The notes: a model not told the origin generated them from the letters alone. Shown: positions 21,317 to 32,796, numbered from the stretch's first letter. The stretch: 64,000 nucleotides of DNA from Cunninghamia lanceolata (GCA_027924645.1 BSBN01000254.1:13648501-13712500); one strand, 5' to 3'. Numbers and translations: made by a program.

Positions 21317-22729
21317 GTTGTCACCCAAGTGTTTGTCTTAAGTCCTTTTAGCAAGTGCTTGCTTAGGGATTTGGATGATAATGTGGATTGTTTGGATGAC
21401 TTGGCTATGAAGGGTTGGATGATGACTAGGCTATGTTTGAGATGAAAGTGATTGGGTTTGAATGTTATTGGAAGAATGTGTAGGATGACTTGTCTTTATG
21501 TGTTTGAGTGTTTAGAGCTTGATGTGGCAATATTCAAACAAATGATTATGCATATACACACATGAATCACTCACACAAGACACATAAGCAAGTTTTAGTT
21601 TGGAAGAATGTGATGATGGTTAAGCAAGCACATGAAGACAATTCAACAAGTCCTAGTCAAGGCAAGGCCATTATCACAAGGAGGTTCTAGTAAATATCTG
21701 GGGGACCAGCACCCCATAAGCATCCAGCAAGCCACTTAAGACTTTAACTAACCCTACTAGGAGTTTTAATATACACAAAGGTACACCTCCTTTCGAGTTA
21801 GCACTGTATGGTGAGCGCTAATACTAGTTAGACTTGGCTTTCACCTTATCCTCTAATTTTTATAGCGGACCGGATGAAAGTACCACTTGAGATCATTCCC
21901 TTGGGGTGAGTACCTCTTTTCCCACCAAGGCAAGCCTCTCTAAGGTTTAACAAAAGCAACACAAGTAAATGTTTCTGTTCTCTAAGTTCATGTTAGGACG
22001 CGAGGAGAGAGCATACACATTTACTTAGTCACACTCACATGGGGTTCATTCACCTTAGAAATTCAATGTGTGAAAGACAATGCAAGCACTTGTTTGTTTT
22101 AAAGCCCAAATCCAAATGTGATGAAAGACAATGGTTCGTTTTAGCCCAATTTTTGATGTGATAGCAAACAAGTTGTTTGTTTTAATCCCAAAATCCAAAT
22201 GTGTTTGCAAACAAGATTAGAAGATGAGAGATGAAATAATTGCACCTGGTTAATTCTCTATCTAAATTGCTATAGATGTTGATGCCAATGCTTCTCCAGC
22301 TCCTTTGATGCACCTACAAGTTACCAATTCCAAAAAGAAACAAGTAAACTTGCATAGAAGATGATTATGTAAAAAAGATGAAATCTGATAAAATTTGATG
22401 AAAATGTTCTGATACAGAAAAAATAGATTGCATAGACAGTTCAAGAGATTCTAAGCAATTTAAAAAAAAGATTCATTGAAAATCGATCAAAATTGCTCAA
22501 GTTATGCTCAAATGAAGTTTGGGATGAAGCTGATTTTTGACTGATAAAAAAGATGGTAAAATGATACAATCACCTAATAAAATCTACTCCACTATGTAGT
22601 TCATTCTCTCAGCTTTCCAGCAAGTCCTTGTTTGCACAATTTTGCCTCCGTATGTGAAAGTTATGATAAAAAGAAAAAATCTGCCTCCTTATGGGATGTA
22701 GGAGGTACAGGTGAACCTTGGCGGTTAAT
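21317..22729 (-). other. Leader region, no gene seen
   Basis: No domain found. It includes a partly GC-richer stretch (about 21690-21960) and a small duplicated phrase 'ttgttttaaagcccaaatccaaatgtg' near 22090 and 22170. It lies between the long frame and the primer site, so it belongs to the 5' leader of the element. Confidence 0.6.
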
Positions 22730-23450
22730 AAAAGTGCAGAGGTGATTTACTATTTATCAGAAGAGATCTCTTTTTTACCACAAGAGAACCCCTATAGATC
22801 AAATGTGATTTGGAAAATACTAAATGTGATCTCTATAGGCTTATAAGCGATGTGGAAAAGCCTAAAGTGACCGATTCTAGCCTATAAGCGACTTGTACCT
22901 ACAAAATGAAAGATGCAACAGAAAACCCTATTCTGTGAAAGGTGACCACTGTTAGACTGAAAGCGACTAGGTTAAGAACCAAAGTGAATACTGTTTAGAT
23001 GAAAGTGATGCAAATCATACCATAAGTGATTACTGTCAGAATAAAAGTGATCCACAAAACACTATAGGCAGCTGATTTCAATGCAGAAGCGATGCGGATA
23101 TGCAGAAAGCGATAGATTTTTGCTCAAAAGTGATGCAAAAATGGATGAAAGTGACATGTACTAGCTCATATGTGACTAAGAAAAGGTGAAAAGTGACTAA
23201 CAATAGCCCAAAAGCAATCTGGAAAGTTTCAAGTGATGAAATGCAAATGTTAACCATAAGCAACCAAGTTTACCAGATGCGATCAATTTTTGTTCAAAAG
23301 CGAGCTGAATTTTACCAAAAGCTAATGACTATTTTTTTAAAAGCGATGTAAATTTGACCATAAGCGATTAGTTTTTTATCAGAGGTGAGCTGATTTATCC
23401 CAGGCGACTGCTGTTTGATCAAAAGCGACCTGAATTACCAGAGGCGAATT
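22730..23450 (-). repeat. Short-period leader repeat, 'aaaagcgac' family
   Basis: More than twenty imperfect units of about 25-30 bp, each with a core like 'aaaagcgacctg', 'aaagtgatgcaa' or 'aaagcgatgtgg' followed by an AT-rich filler. The fillers differ, so only the core is maintained. Comparable arrays with other cores occur in the leader of the 25 kb element. Confidence 0.75.
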
Positions 23451-23734
23451 TCTGCAGACTTGTTGTTGTTTTCTTCACCAAATGCTCCATTTTTCATGAA
23501 ATTTAGGCCAATTTGTACTCAAAATTTATGGAAACAGCCTCCCGGATGCAATGGTGAGGTTATATTTGGGCTAAGAGATCATATACATATATTTTTAGCC
23601 AAATATTAAAAAACTAGGGTTAGAAGAATGCAAAAATTTTGCTACAAAAGCTTGTAAAATGAAAGATTGGTGCTCCAAGAGATCTAAACTTCACAAAAAC
23701 AACTCAAACAAGAGAAGTTAATCAAGGACGTGAG

Positions 23735-23753
23735 TTCCATTGGGCGTACCAAA
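23735..23753 (-). promoter_or_regulatory. Primer-binding site candidate
   Basis: On the minus strand the bases after the 5' LTR read TTTGGTACGCCCAATGGAA. The layout parallels TTTTTGGCACCCACCGTGG at the same place in the 25 kb element. The tRNA was not identified. Confidence 0.6.
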
Positions 23754-24741
23754 TGTAGTTAGGGTAAAATTGCAAATCAGGGCAAATGAATAAACAACAA
23801 TGATAAAACCCTAGCAATGCACAATGAAGCACAAGACAACATGAAAATCACAATAACAATTGTAAATGCAAACTGATCTCCATACTATACTCAATTTATC
23901 TCCATTGCTCTTCTCCACCTCGCATGAGCATGCAAGATTTTGAAGGATGATTTATTGAAGGAATGTTAGGTGCTCACTTCTACAACATAACAATGATATG
24001 AAGATGATAGATGAATGATGATAGATGGAGGATGCAAAGGCTCTAATGATATTTTGACAGCATGTGGATACTTGAGGATCAATGCATGCTAATGGCTTAT
24101 AAGGGGGTTAATTTATAGGAAAGACTTGGTTCAAATGGATGGTTGAGATTAAAAACCTAAATGATTGATGTGGACAGCTAGGATTAATTCGGTTATTCCC
24201 ACTCTTCAAGGGAGTTGCAGTCATTTGACAAGTGTACATAAAAAAGTACTACATGTGAAAGATATTAAATAAATGATGTAGTACCACTTATCTTTTTAAA
24301 TGAAAGAGGCACACATGTCGGCTCATAAGATAAATTAATTAAATAAATACAATTTATTTAATTAATTGGAAAGTCAGCTTATGATGAAATGTGAGAACTT
24401 AATTCAAATAAAATATTTGAATTAGTTGGGATATGTGAGGGAAATTAATTAAATAAATAAAATTTATTTAATTAATTGGGTAGATGATTAGGATAAGATT
24501 GGGATATGATGCGGAAATTAATTAATTAAATAAAATTTATTTAATTAATTAGAAAGTGGGATAAGGATGGGATTAAAATGGGATTTTAATTAAATAAATA
24601 AAATTTATTTAATTAATTGGCTAATGGATAAATGGGATTAAGAGTGGGATTTAGGACAAAATGCTACATGATGTCTAAGTAATGTTTTTGACAAAGTGTT
24701 GCTAGACATACACAAATTTGGGACAAATTTGGGTGTCTACA
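23754..24741 (-). repeat. 5' LTR (right) of the 14509-24741 element
   Basis: 988 bp. A TATA motif (minus strand CCTATAAATTAAC, about 24108-24120) marks a likely promoter. It carries four or five AT-rich palindromes between 24330 and 24620. Confidence 0.92.
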
Positions 24742-27700
24742 GGGTTTAAGGTATAGTGTTGAGGATTGAGGGTTTAGGGATAGGGTTTAGGGCTGAGGGA
24801 TTAGGGTTTAAGGTATATTGTTGAGGGTTTAGGGTTTAGGGATGGGGTTTAGGGTTGACAAATTACGGTTTAGGGTTGATAGATTAGGGTTTAAGGTTGA
24901 GGGTTGAGGGTTGAGGATTTAGGGATAGGGTTTAGGGTCAAGGGATTAGGGTTAAAGTAGAGTGTCAAGGGTAGAGGGATTAGGGATAGGGTTTACAATT
25001 GAATGTTTAAGGATTGAGGATTGAGGCTTTAGGGCTGAGGGTTAAGGGATTAAGGATTAAGATATAGTGTCAAGGGTCAAGGGTTTAGGGATATGTTTTA
25101 GGGTTTAAGGTTTAAGGGTTAAGGGTTGAGTGATAGGCTTTAGGGTTTAGGGATAAGGGATTATGGTTTAAGGTATAGTGTCAAGGGTTGAGGGTTGAGG
25201 GATTAGGGTTGAGGGTTGAGGGTTGAGGGATTAAGGTTTAAGGTAGAGTGTTGAGGGTTGAGGGTTTAGGGATAGGGTTTAGGGTTGAGGGATTAGGGTC
25301 TAAGGTATAGTGTTGAGGATTTAGGGTTGATGGATTAGGGTTTAGGGTTGATGGATTAGGGTTTAAGGTTGAAGGTTAAGGGTTTAGGGTTTAGGGGTAG
25401 GGTCGAGGGTCGAGGGATTAGGGTTAAAGTAGAGTGTCGAGGGTAGAGGGATTAGGGATACGGCTTAGGGTTGAAGGTTTAAGGGTTAAGGGTTGAGGTT
25501 TTAGGACCAAGGGTTAAGGGATTAGGGTTTAAGATATAGTATTGAGAGTAGAGGGTTTAGGGATAGGTTTTAGGGTTTAAGGTTTAAGGGTTAAGGGTTG
25601 AGGGATAGGGTTTAGGGTGTAGGGATAAGGGATTAGGGTTTAAGGTATAGTGTCAAGGGTTGAGGGTTTAAGAATAGGGATAGTGTTTAGGTTTTATAGA
25701 TGAGGATTAGGGTTGAGGCTTGAGGGATTAGGGTTTAAGGTATATTGTTGAGGATTGTGCGTTTAAGGATAGGGTTTAGGTTTTAGGGTTGAGGGATTAT
25801 GGTTTAGGGTTTAGGGTTGAGGGATTATCATTTAGGGTTGAGAGATTAGGGCTTAAGGTATAGTGTTGAGGGTTGAGGGTTTAGGGATAGGGTTTAGGGT
25901 TGACAGATTAGGGTTTAGGGTTGATGGATTAGGGTTTAAGGTTGAGGGTTAAGAGTTGAGGGTTGAGGGTTTAGGGATAGGGTTGACGGTCAAGGGATTA
26001 GGGTTAAGGTAGAGTGTTGAGGGTAGAGGGATTAGGGTTTAATGTTTAAGGCTTAAGGTTTGAGGGATAGGGTTTAGGGATGAGGGATTAATGTTTAAGG
26101 TTGAGGGTTGAGTGTTTAGGGATAGGGTTTAGAGTTTAGGGGTAAGGGATTAGGGTTTAGGACCTTTAGGGATTAGGGTTTAGGGTTGAGGCTTTAGGGA
26201 TAGCATTTAGGGTTGAGGGATTAGGGTTGCGGGTCAAGGGAGTAGTGTTAAGGTAGAGTGTCAAGGGTAGAGGGATTAGAGATAGGGTTTAGGGTTGATG
26301 GTTTAAGGATTGAGGGTTGATGCTTTAGGGTGAGGGTTAAGGGATTAGGGTTTAAGATATAGTGTCAAGGGTTGAGAGTTTAGGGATAGGTTTTAGGGTT
26401 TAAGGTTTAAGGGTAAAGGGATAGGGTTTAGGTTTTAGGGATAAGATATTAGGGTTTAACCTATAAGGTTTAGGGTTAAGGGATTAAGGTTTAAGGTTAA
26501 GAGTATAGGAATATGGTTTAGAGTTTAGGGATAAGGGATTAGGGTTTAGGACCTTGAGGGAGTAGGGTTGATGGATTAGGGTTGAGGGTTTAGTGATAGG
26601 GTATAGGGTTTAGTTGAGGGTTGAGGGTTGAGGGATTAGGGTTTAAGATATAGTGTTAAGAGTTGATGGATTAGGGCTTAGGGTCGAGGGATTAGGGTTT
26701 AAGGTATAGTGTTGATGGTTGAGGGTTTAGGGTTGAGGAATTAGTGTTTAGGGTTGATGGATTAAGGTTTAAGGTTGAGGTTTGAGGGATTAGGGTTTAG
26801 GGTTTAGGGTTTAGGGATAGGGTTGAGGTTTGAGGGATTAGAGTTAAGGTAGAGTGTCAAGGGTAGATCAATTAGGGATAGGGTTTAGGGTTGAAGGTTT
26901 AAGGATTGAGGGTTGAGGCTTTAGGGCCAAGGGTTAAGGCATTAGGGTTTAAGATATAGTGTCAAGGGTCGAGGGTTTAGGGATAGGTTTTAGGGTTTAA
27001 GTTTTAAGGGTTAAGGGTTGAGGGATAGGGTTTAGGGTTTAGGGATAATGGATTAGGGTTTAAGGTATAGTATCGAGGGTTGATGGTTTAGGGATGAGGG
27101 ATTAGGGTTGAGGGTTTAGGGTTTAAGGTATAGTGTTGAGGATTGGGGGTTTAGGGATAGGTTACGGTTTAGGGTTGAGGAATTAGGGTTTAGGGTTTAG
27201 GGATTAGGGTTTAAGGTATCATTTTGAGGGTTGAGGGTTTAGGGATATGGTTTAGGGTTGATGGATTAGGGTTTAAGGTTGAGGGTTGAGGGTTTAGGAT
27301 TTAGGGATAGGTTTGAGGGTCAAGGGATTAGGGTTAAGGTAGAGTGTCAAGGGTAGAGGGATTAGGGTTTAAGGTTTAAGGGTTAAGGGTTGAGGGATAG
27401 GGTTTAGGGTTTAGGGATAATGGATTAGCGTTTAACCTATAAGGTTTAGGGTTGAGGAATTAAGATTTAAGGTTGACAGTTGAGGGTTTATGGATAGGGT
27501 TTAGAGTTTAGGCATAAGGGATTAGGGTTTAGGGTTGATGCTTTAGGGATAGCATTTAGAGTTGAGGGTTGAGGGATTAGGATTAAGGTAGAGTGTCAAG
27601 GGTAGAGGGATTAGGGATAGGGTTTAGGGTTGAGGGTTTAAGGATTGATGGTTGAGGCTTTAGGTTAAGGGTTAAGTGATTAAGGTTTAAGATATAGTGT

Positions 27701-28117
27701 TGAGGGTTGAGGGTTTAGGGATAGGTTTTTATGTTTAAGGTTTAAGGGTTGAGGGATAGGATTTAGGGTTTAGGGATAAGGGACTAGGGTTTAACATGTA
27801 AGGTTTAGGGTTGAGGGATTAAGGTTTAAGGTTGAGGGTTGAGGGTTGAGGGTTTAGGGATAGGGTTTAGAGTTTAGGGATAAGGGATTAGGATTTAGGA
27901 CCTTGAGGGATTAGGGTTTAAGGTTGAGGCTTTAGGGATAGCGTTTAGGGTTGAGGGATTAGGGTTGAGGATTTAGTGATAGGGTGTAGGGTTTAGGGTT
28001 GAGGGATTAGGTATTAGGGTTGAGGGAATAGGGTTTAAGATAAAGTGTTGAGGGTTTAGGGATAGGGCTTAGGATTTAAGGTTTAAGGGTTGGGGGTTGA
28101 AGCTTTAGGATATAGGG
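24742..28117 (+). repeat. Degenerate telomere-like array, right part
   Basis: About 3.4 kb of TTTAGGG-derived sequence, all in the same G-rich orientation as 14041-14508. Anchor phrases such as 'aaggtatagtgttgaggg' and 'aggtagagtgtcaagggtagagg' recur every 60-120 bp, so the array has a second-level organisation with at least two unit types. Runs of perfect TTTAGGG are short. No gene. Confidence 0.92.
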
Positions 28118-28124
28118 TTAAGTG

Positions 28125-28275
28125 AGACTTAGATGGCTAAGGATAGATGGAGAGGTAGACGAGGAGTGAGTGAGAGACATAGAGAGGGGAGAGGTTGAGA
28201 GGCGAGGGGGAGAGATAAGTGAGATACAGAGAGGTGAGAGATAGAACATGAGCTAATGGAACTAGAGGTGAGAGA
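28125..28275 (+). repeat. GA-rich purine tract
   Basis: Purine-rich imperfect GAGAG sequence ('gagaggtagacgaggagtgagtgagag...'). It abuts the telomere-like array. A serine/leucine frame on the minus strand is a by-product. Confidence 0.8.
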
Positions 28276-28970
28276 TATTACAATGGTGCTACCAAAGTTG
28301 AGATAGGCGCAAATACTTATAGGCAATCCTCTCTATCATATTTTGTAATATATATCACCTCTAGCTACTTGGCACTTATTTTCCATGACAACTCAGTAGC
28401 CCATTATAAAGAGACTACATTTAGTTAATTCACTTCATAAGTTTCAAAATAAAATACCTAGACCACTACAAAAAGAAGGATGATGATCCCTTGAATTATG
28501 CACATGCCAATCCCTCCACTTATGAAGCATCAATCTACTAGTATTTGGATCAAGGAACCTGTAGTAACACATGAACTCTCTGAACTCCTTTTTGTTTTAG
28601 ACACATATGTTTCTATGGATCAATCTATAGCGGGACAAAATGCGCTCACGTTATAACGTGAGCTCTTTATAACGTGCTCACATTTTGGCTTGCTATACAA
28701 ATGGTAAAAAGGCCTGGACCCCCATGATCTAGGCCCACATACTCTATTTTCTTCTATTTATGCACATGTTCTAACAAAAAAAAAGGTTGTTTTCATGTTA
28801 TTGGGAAGTTCACATGCACATTTTGCACATTCTACCACCTTTGTATGAACTTTCCACCACCTTTTTCTGCTTTGCCAACTTGAAGAGGAAATAACATAGT
28901 TTTCACATTGAATTTGATATATATCAATTCAAGTTTCAATTTTTGTAGTGTTGCATTGTTAATTGTGATT
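28276..28970 (+). other. No gene seen; contains an inverted repeat
   Basis: Single-copy-looking sequence with stops in all frames. Arms at 28637-28657 and about 28670-28690 form an imperfect inverted repeat. The left arm overlaps a perfect 20-bp palindrome, GCTCACGTTATAACGTGAGC (28644-28663). It shares the GTTATAACGTG core with 13728-13767. Confidence 0.75.
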
Positions 28971-28975
28971 GAATT

Positions 28976-30229
28976 TTTAACATCAGAAAATGTCCCCTTG
29001 GGGGCTTTTCCCTCATAAGGTTTAGCTCCCAGGTCTTTAGCATGCATTTAGGATATTTTAGTTCATATTTTGGCATCCTGATGGAATAAGGCCTAGGTTT
29101 CATGGAAAAGTGGACCTAGGAGGACTCCTTGACCTTAACCTTGAAAAAATAGGAGGGGAGGACTTGGGTGCCCACGCCCTAGTCCTGCCCTATTTTGGGT
29201 CAGACCCAAAATTTAAGTGTTGGTTTATGACCGTTATTTGGTCTTTTTTCTAACATGGTAAGTTTTGATTTTTGAAATATTAGCGAGAGTGCTTGTAGTT
29301 GCATATAAAAGCATGTTTAGGCATTCATTTGTAAACTAGATTTCAATTAGATGATTACTAGCAAGCTATTGCGTTCTCAAGGTGATTCAAGGCTTTCATT
29401 GTGTTGCAATAGCAGATTTATGTATTTTGTGTGTTGATATTTGTAGATTTGAGCATCAATTTCCTCATGGAATGAAGAGCATCTTCCTCCCATGAGAGCT
29501 TCACTACAAGGTGAAATTATATTGTGTTTTCATCATTGATTCCTTTGGTTTCTACCTCTGCCTCACAAGGGCATGCACTCTCTATCTAATAATGGTGTTC
29601 AGAGACTTAGGTGTCCTCTGGGGCTTGACTGAGGCAAGCCTCTAAACACCATAACCCCCAAACCCAATCTTGTGATTGCAGGTTATAGGTGTCACATTTG
29701 GGAAAAGTGAAGTTGTAGGAAGCATTGGTAGGCATCAAGGATTCAGGATCTAAAGAGAAGCATGACACTAGACCATTTCCAGGACTTGGGCGCTCTCTCT
29801 AGTGTCCTTCACAAATAAATTTTCACAAACATAAATTAGAGGGTTGATTAGTGTCGGAAGGAGGTCTGGATCCCACGAAGAAATTGGTACTTTGGACTAG
29901 GGTACCTACTCCAATGTCCTTAACTATTCTACTTTAGAGCCCTAAAAATAGGTAATTTGTGATTTGGTATTTTACTCCTATCTGCAAGAGCTTTTTCTGT
30001 TATTCATCAATTTGTTGTCGTATTTGCATAATTAGGGTTTTAATGGTCAATTGAGCATAGAAGGAAAATTGATAATTAAATTCCCTAATCCAAGTTTCTC
30101 TACATCTCACAAGCAACCTAGGGTATGATAGTGCTTGCCACTCGACCCTAGATCCTTGAATGTATAGTGGAGAGAAGGATTTAAACATCAAAACACTAAA
30201 CTTTTACAAATCCAATTTTCCACTAAAAA
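28976..30229 (+). repeat. 5' LTR of the 28976-35777 element
   Basis: 1,254 bp, aligned end to end with 34517-35777. Internal landmarks are 'cccttgggggcttttccctcataagg' near the start and 'ttccactaaa' at the end. The first bases read TTTAAC where the other copy has TGTAAC. Confidence 0.92.
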
Positions 30230-30840
30230 TTTTGGTGAATCCATGTTTTTGGACTTAAATTGCAACTTGTTGAGTGTATGTCTTCATATTTGGATTGATT
30301 TCATTCATTCATATAATCATTCATTTTATTGCATTAAGAAAAATTCAAAAAAATTGAAAATTTTGGAAAATACAAAAACAAATTATATCAATCCTTTCTA
30401 AATTTTCCTAATTCATGATTTTTGCATTATATCTAATATAAACTATAGAAAAATTCAAAAATTCAGAAATTTGCATTGCATTTTCATTATTAATTTGCTA
30501 GAAATTTTGATAATTTTCATTTAACCTAGTAATTCTAAAATCTAGGGTTAGTAGGCAAAATCTTTTTTCAGATTGTTCTACTGATTTTAGAGGCTCATTC
30601 AAATGAACATTTGGCTGTAGTCTTGTAGTTTAGTGTAAATTCGTATTTCGATTTAAAATATTTTCATTTTTGCATAGAAAATTTCAAGAAAAACTAGCAA
30701 ATTTTGATGCATTTTCATTAAATTTGCATGGGCATTTTGCATGTTTAGGCTTGAAAATAATTTTTAGATCTAAGAGTATTTAATTTCCATCATAAATCAT
30801 ACTTCAAAATATTTGCATAGCATTTTGTCCCAAGATCTCA
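30230..30840 (+). other. Leader, no gene seen
   Basis: AT-rich sequence. The first bases after the LTR (ttttggtgaatccatg) may be a degenerate primer site, but no tRNA match is convincing. Confidence 0.5.
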
Positions 30841-31560
30841 AGCCCAGGGCTTCAAAAATAATGATTTTCACTAAATTTGGCCTTATCGACTCTATAAACT
30901 TACACCATAGGCATGTTGTGAAGTATATTTTTACACTAATTTTTTATTATTAGGGTAATATTTTTCTTTCCCTCATAAAAATCTTCACAACACCCTTTTA
31001 TCAGGCTCTTGTAGTGAAAATTTTGCAAAAAAAAACTACACATTTTGACTATTTTTGCCCTAGGGTTTGACCTAGTTTGCACTCCAAGCATGTTGTGATC
31101 AATTTTATGGATTTAGGTGACTGATATCATTGATATTATTTTCTTCACCTCCTTATATTCATTGCCACACCTCTTTTTCTAGGTCTTGGAATTGAAAAAA
31201 TGTGAAAAATAACCTTTTTTTGCTATATTTTCACTAGGGTTTTACCTTAAGTGGCACTAAAAGTGTGTTGTGTTGGTTATTTTTGCATCAAGTAGCTTTT
31301 ATTACTTATATTATTTTCTTTACATCATCATTTTCCTCACAAAACCCTTTGTTATGCTCTCTTGCATTGAATTTTGGTGAAAAAGTGCCTATTTTGACAT
31401 ATTTTCACTATATTTTGACTTGGCATTAACTTAAAATCGCATCAAGATTATGTTGAGAAGGATGCTTTTGCTATTTTGGACTGATATCAGACATATAAAT
31501 TTCTTCCCTTGACTTAAATTCTTATAACACCCTTTGGTTCATTCATTTGCATTGAAAAGT
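30840..31560 (+). repeat. About 177-bp tandem repeat in the leader, four units
   Basis: Anchor phrases recur in register: 'gcatgttgtgaag' (30913), 'gcatgttgtgatc' (31088), 'gtgtgttgtgttgg' (31265) and 'ttatgttgagaagg' (31448). A second set, 'cacaacaccc', 'cacacctc', 'cacaaaaccc' and 'ataacaccc', has the same spacing. Units are strongly diverged. Confidence 0.75.
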
Positions 31561-31665
31561 ATTGAAAAATCAAGCATTCTGAGCTTTTTTTTTTGCTCTT
31601 GTCTTTTACACCAATTTTGAAAAGCTTTCAAAAATCTGATTTGGCATTGGTTTAAGCATAAAAGC

Positions 31666-32451
31666 ATGGCCTTTAATCACAACAGCAACAATAGGTTCCC
31701 TCCTAGACCTTACCTGAAAAGAAAGGCTCCTAAACCTGAAATTGTTTTCACACCTCATGATAGAACAATCAGTGATTCTAAAGGACCTCTTTACATCACC
31801 ATGAAAATAATGGGAAACAACATGGCTGGAACTCTTATTGATCCTAATTTCATGACTAATGTTGCCACTAAAAAATTCCTCTTTTCAAATCAATTAATAC
31901 AAGGTCCTTATAACCCTTCAAACTTGATGATTAAGACACATACGAGAACCTTAAAGAAAGAATTGGGTAAGATATCATTGTTAGTAACTGTATTTGATAA
32001 ACATGTTGAACAATGGTTTGATATTACCCCCAATTCTAACACCTTTGACATAAAACTTGGAATCCCTTGGTTAAAGGTTATGAAAGCGGTCCCTTCAACT
32101 ATTTATAAATGTGTTAAATTTCCTTTGAATGAACAAGTGCATGTCATTCATCAAAATATATACAAACCTTCAACTACACAACAACACTTCACATTGGATT
32201 ATTTTTGCAACAAAAAAAATGACAAATTAGAGCTACGAATAGACTTTACATTTTTGAGCTATAGAAATTACAAAGTGAAACTGTTACATCGAGCACCTAG
32301 CTCTTCTATACATGAAATGACAAAAGATAAACAACCCACATGTGAAGAGAACTTTAGATCGAAAGGACAAGGTCCCTATGCTAAGATTCCTCCCCCGAAA
32401 TCCTTACAAGGATCGGGAGGTCATTATCAACAACAAAATGTTCCACCATGA
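31666..32451 (+). CDS. Retropepsin-like frame with lost active-site motif
   Basis: A 261-codon open frame. The N-terminus is Asn/Lys-rich (MAFNHNSNNRFPPRPYLKRK). Residues about 40-160 match the fold of Tat-type proteases: 'LYITMKIMGNNMAGTLIDPN' is the active-site strand, with the Asp kept but the usual Gly and Ser/Ala lost. Then come a flap-like region and 'FDIKLGIPWLKVMKAVPSTI' with 'KCVKFPLNEQVHVI', the conserved C-terminal part. The same positions read NILLGRPWIHDMKAIPST in the 25 kb element (55515-56258). Without D-[ST]-G this should not cleave. The frame is nevertheless open over its whole length, while neighbouring elements are full of stops. It may act as a structural or RNA-binding protein, or may simply be lucky. 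Confidence 0.6.
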   Translation: MAFNHNSNNRFPPRPYLKRKAPKPEIVFTPHDRTISDSKGPLYITMKIMGNNMAGTLIDPNFMTNVATKKFLFSNQLIQGPYNPSNLMIKTHTRTLKKELGKISLLVTVFDKHVEQWFDITPNSNTFDIKLGIPWLKVMKAVPSTIYKCVKFPLNEQVHVIHQNIYKPSTTQQHFTLDYFCNKKNDKLELRIDFTFLSYRNYKVKLLHRAPSSSIHEMTKDKQPTCEENFRSKGQGPYAKIPPPKSLQGSGGHYQQQNVPP

Positions 32452-32498
32452 AAAATGAGGTTTGTTCCTGGTGCTTCATCTTCTAACTTACAAAACCT

Positions 32499-32777
32499 AT
32501 GAAAGAGCAAGGCCCTGTCTTACAAGAGATAAGTGGTCGAAGAAAGAGAAATGGAAAAGCCAGAGAAAGAAGAAAAATAAAACAAGAATATGCTATAAAC
32601 CTTCCCCCTCAACAAGAAAACATTGATCCCAACATTCAAACAAACAACAATGATCCAAATGATGAACAACATGATGAGAAAGATATGAATATGGCTATGG
32701 TACCATATGTCCCACTGTCCTCCAACATTAGGGAGTGGGAAGATGATGACGATGATTTGCTTATAGACAACCTTTAG
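32499..32777 (+). CDS. Small basic-then-acidic frame, unknown
   Basis: A 92-codon open frame following the protease-like frame after 47 bp. It has a basic cluster (GRRKRNGKARERRKIKQE) that could be a nuclear-localisation or RNA-binding patch. An Asn/Asp-rich middle and a strongly acidic end (EWEDDDDDLLIDNL) follow. A good splice donor lies 20 bp past its stop. No family is recognised. Confidence 0.4.
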   Translation: MKEQGPVLQEISGRRKRNGKARERRKIKQEYAINLPPQQENIDPNIQTNNNDPNDEQHDEKDMNMAMVPYVPLSSNIREWEDDDDDLLIDNL

Positions 32778-32796
32778 CCCGGCAGGGGCCCTATAG

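Larger units (their letters stand above)
14509..24741 (-). mobile_element. Tat-type Ty3/gypsy element, non-autonomous, minus strand
   Basis: LTRs at 14509-15437 and 23754-24741 start TGTAG and end CTACA. The target duplication GGGTT (14504-14508 and 24742-24746) is perfect and lies inside the telomere-like repeat. Orientation is minus: a purine tract (AAAGAGGGGCAAAA on the minus strand) adjoins the left LTR and a primer-site candidate adjoins the right one. The 8.3 kb interior carries one long reading frame with zinc knuckle and G-patch but no protease core, reverse transcriptase, RNase H or integrase that I can find. LTRs are about 97% alike by eye apart from two indels, so the insertion is fairly young. 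Confidence 0.93.

Noticed and set aside
22730..23450. Repeat-spacer layout resembling a CRISPR array
   Set aside because: Cores are imperfect and units irregular, the DNA is clearly plant retrotransposon leader, and there are no cas genes.
14041..28117. True chromosome end
   Set aside because: Repeats are degenerate, low in perfect TTTAGGG runs, and ordinary sequence follows on both sides.
28129..28326. Serine/leucine-rich minus-strand frame
   Set aside because: Product of a GA-rich simple sequence.
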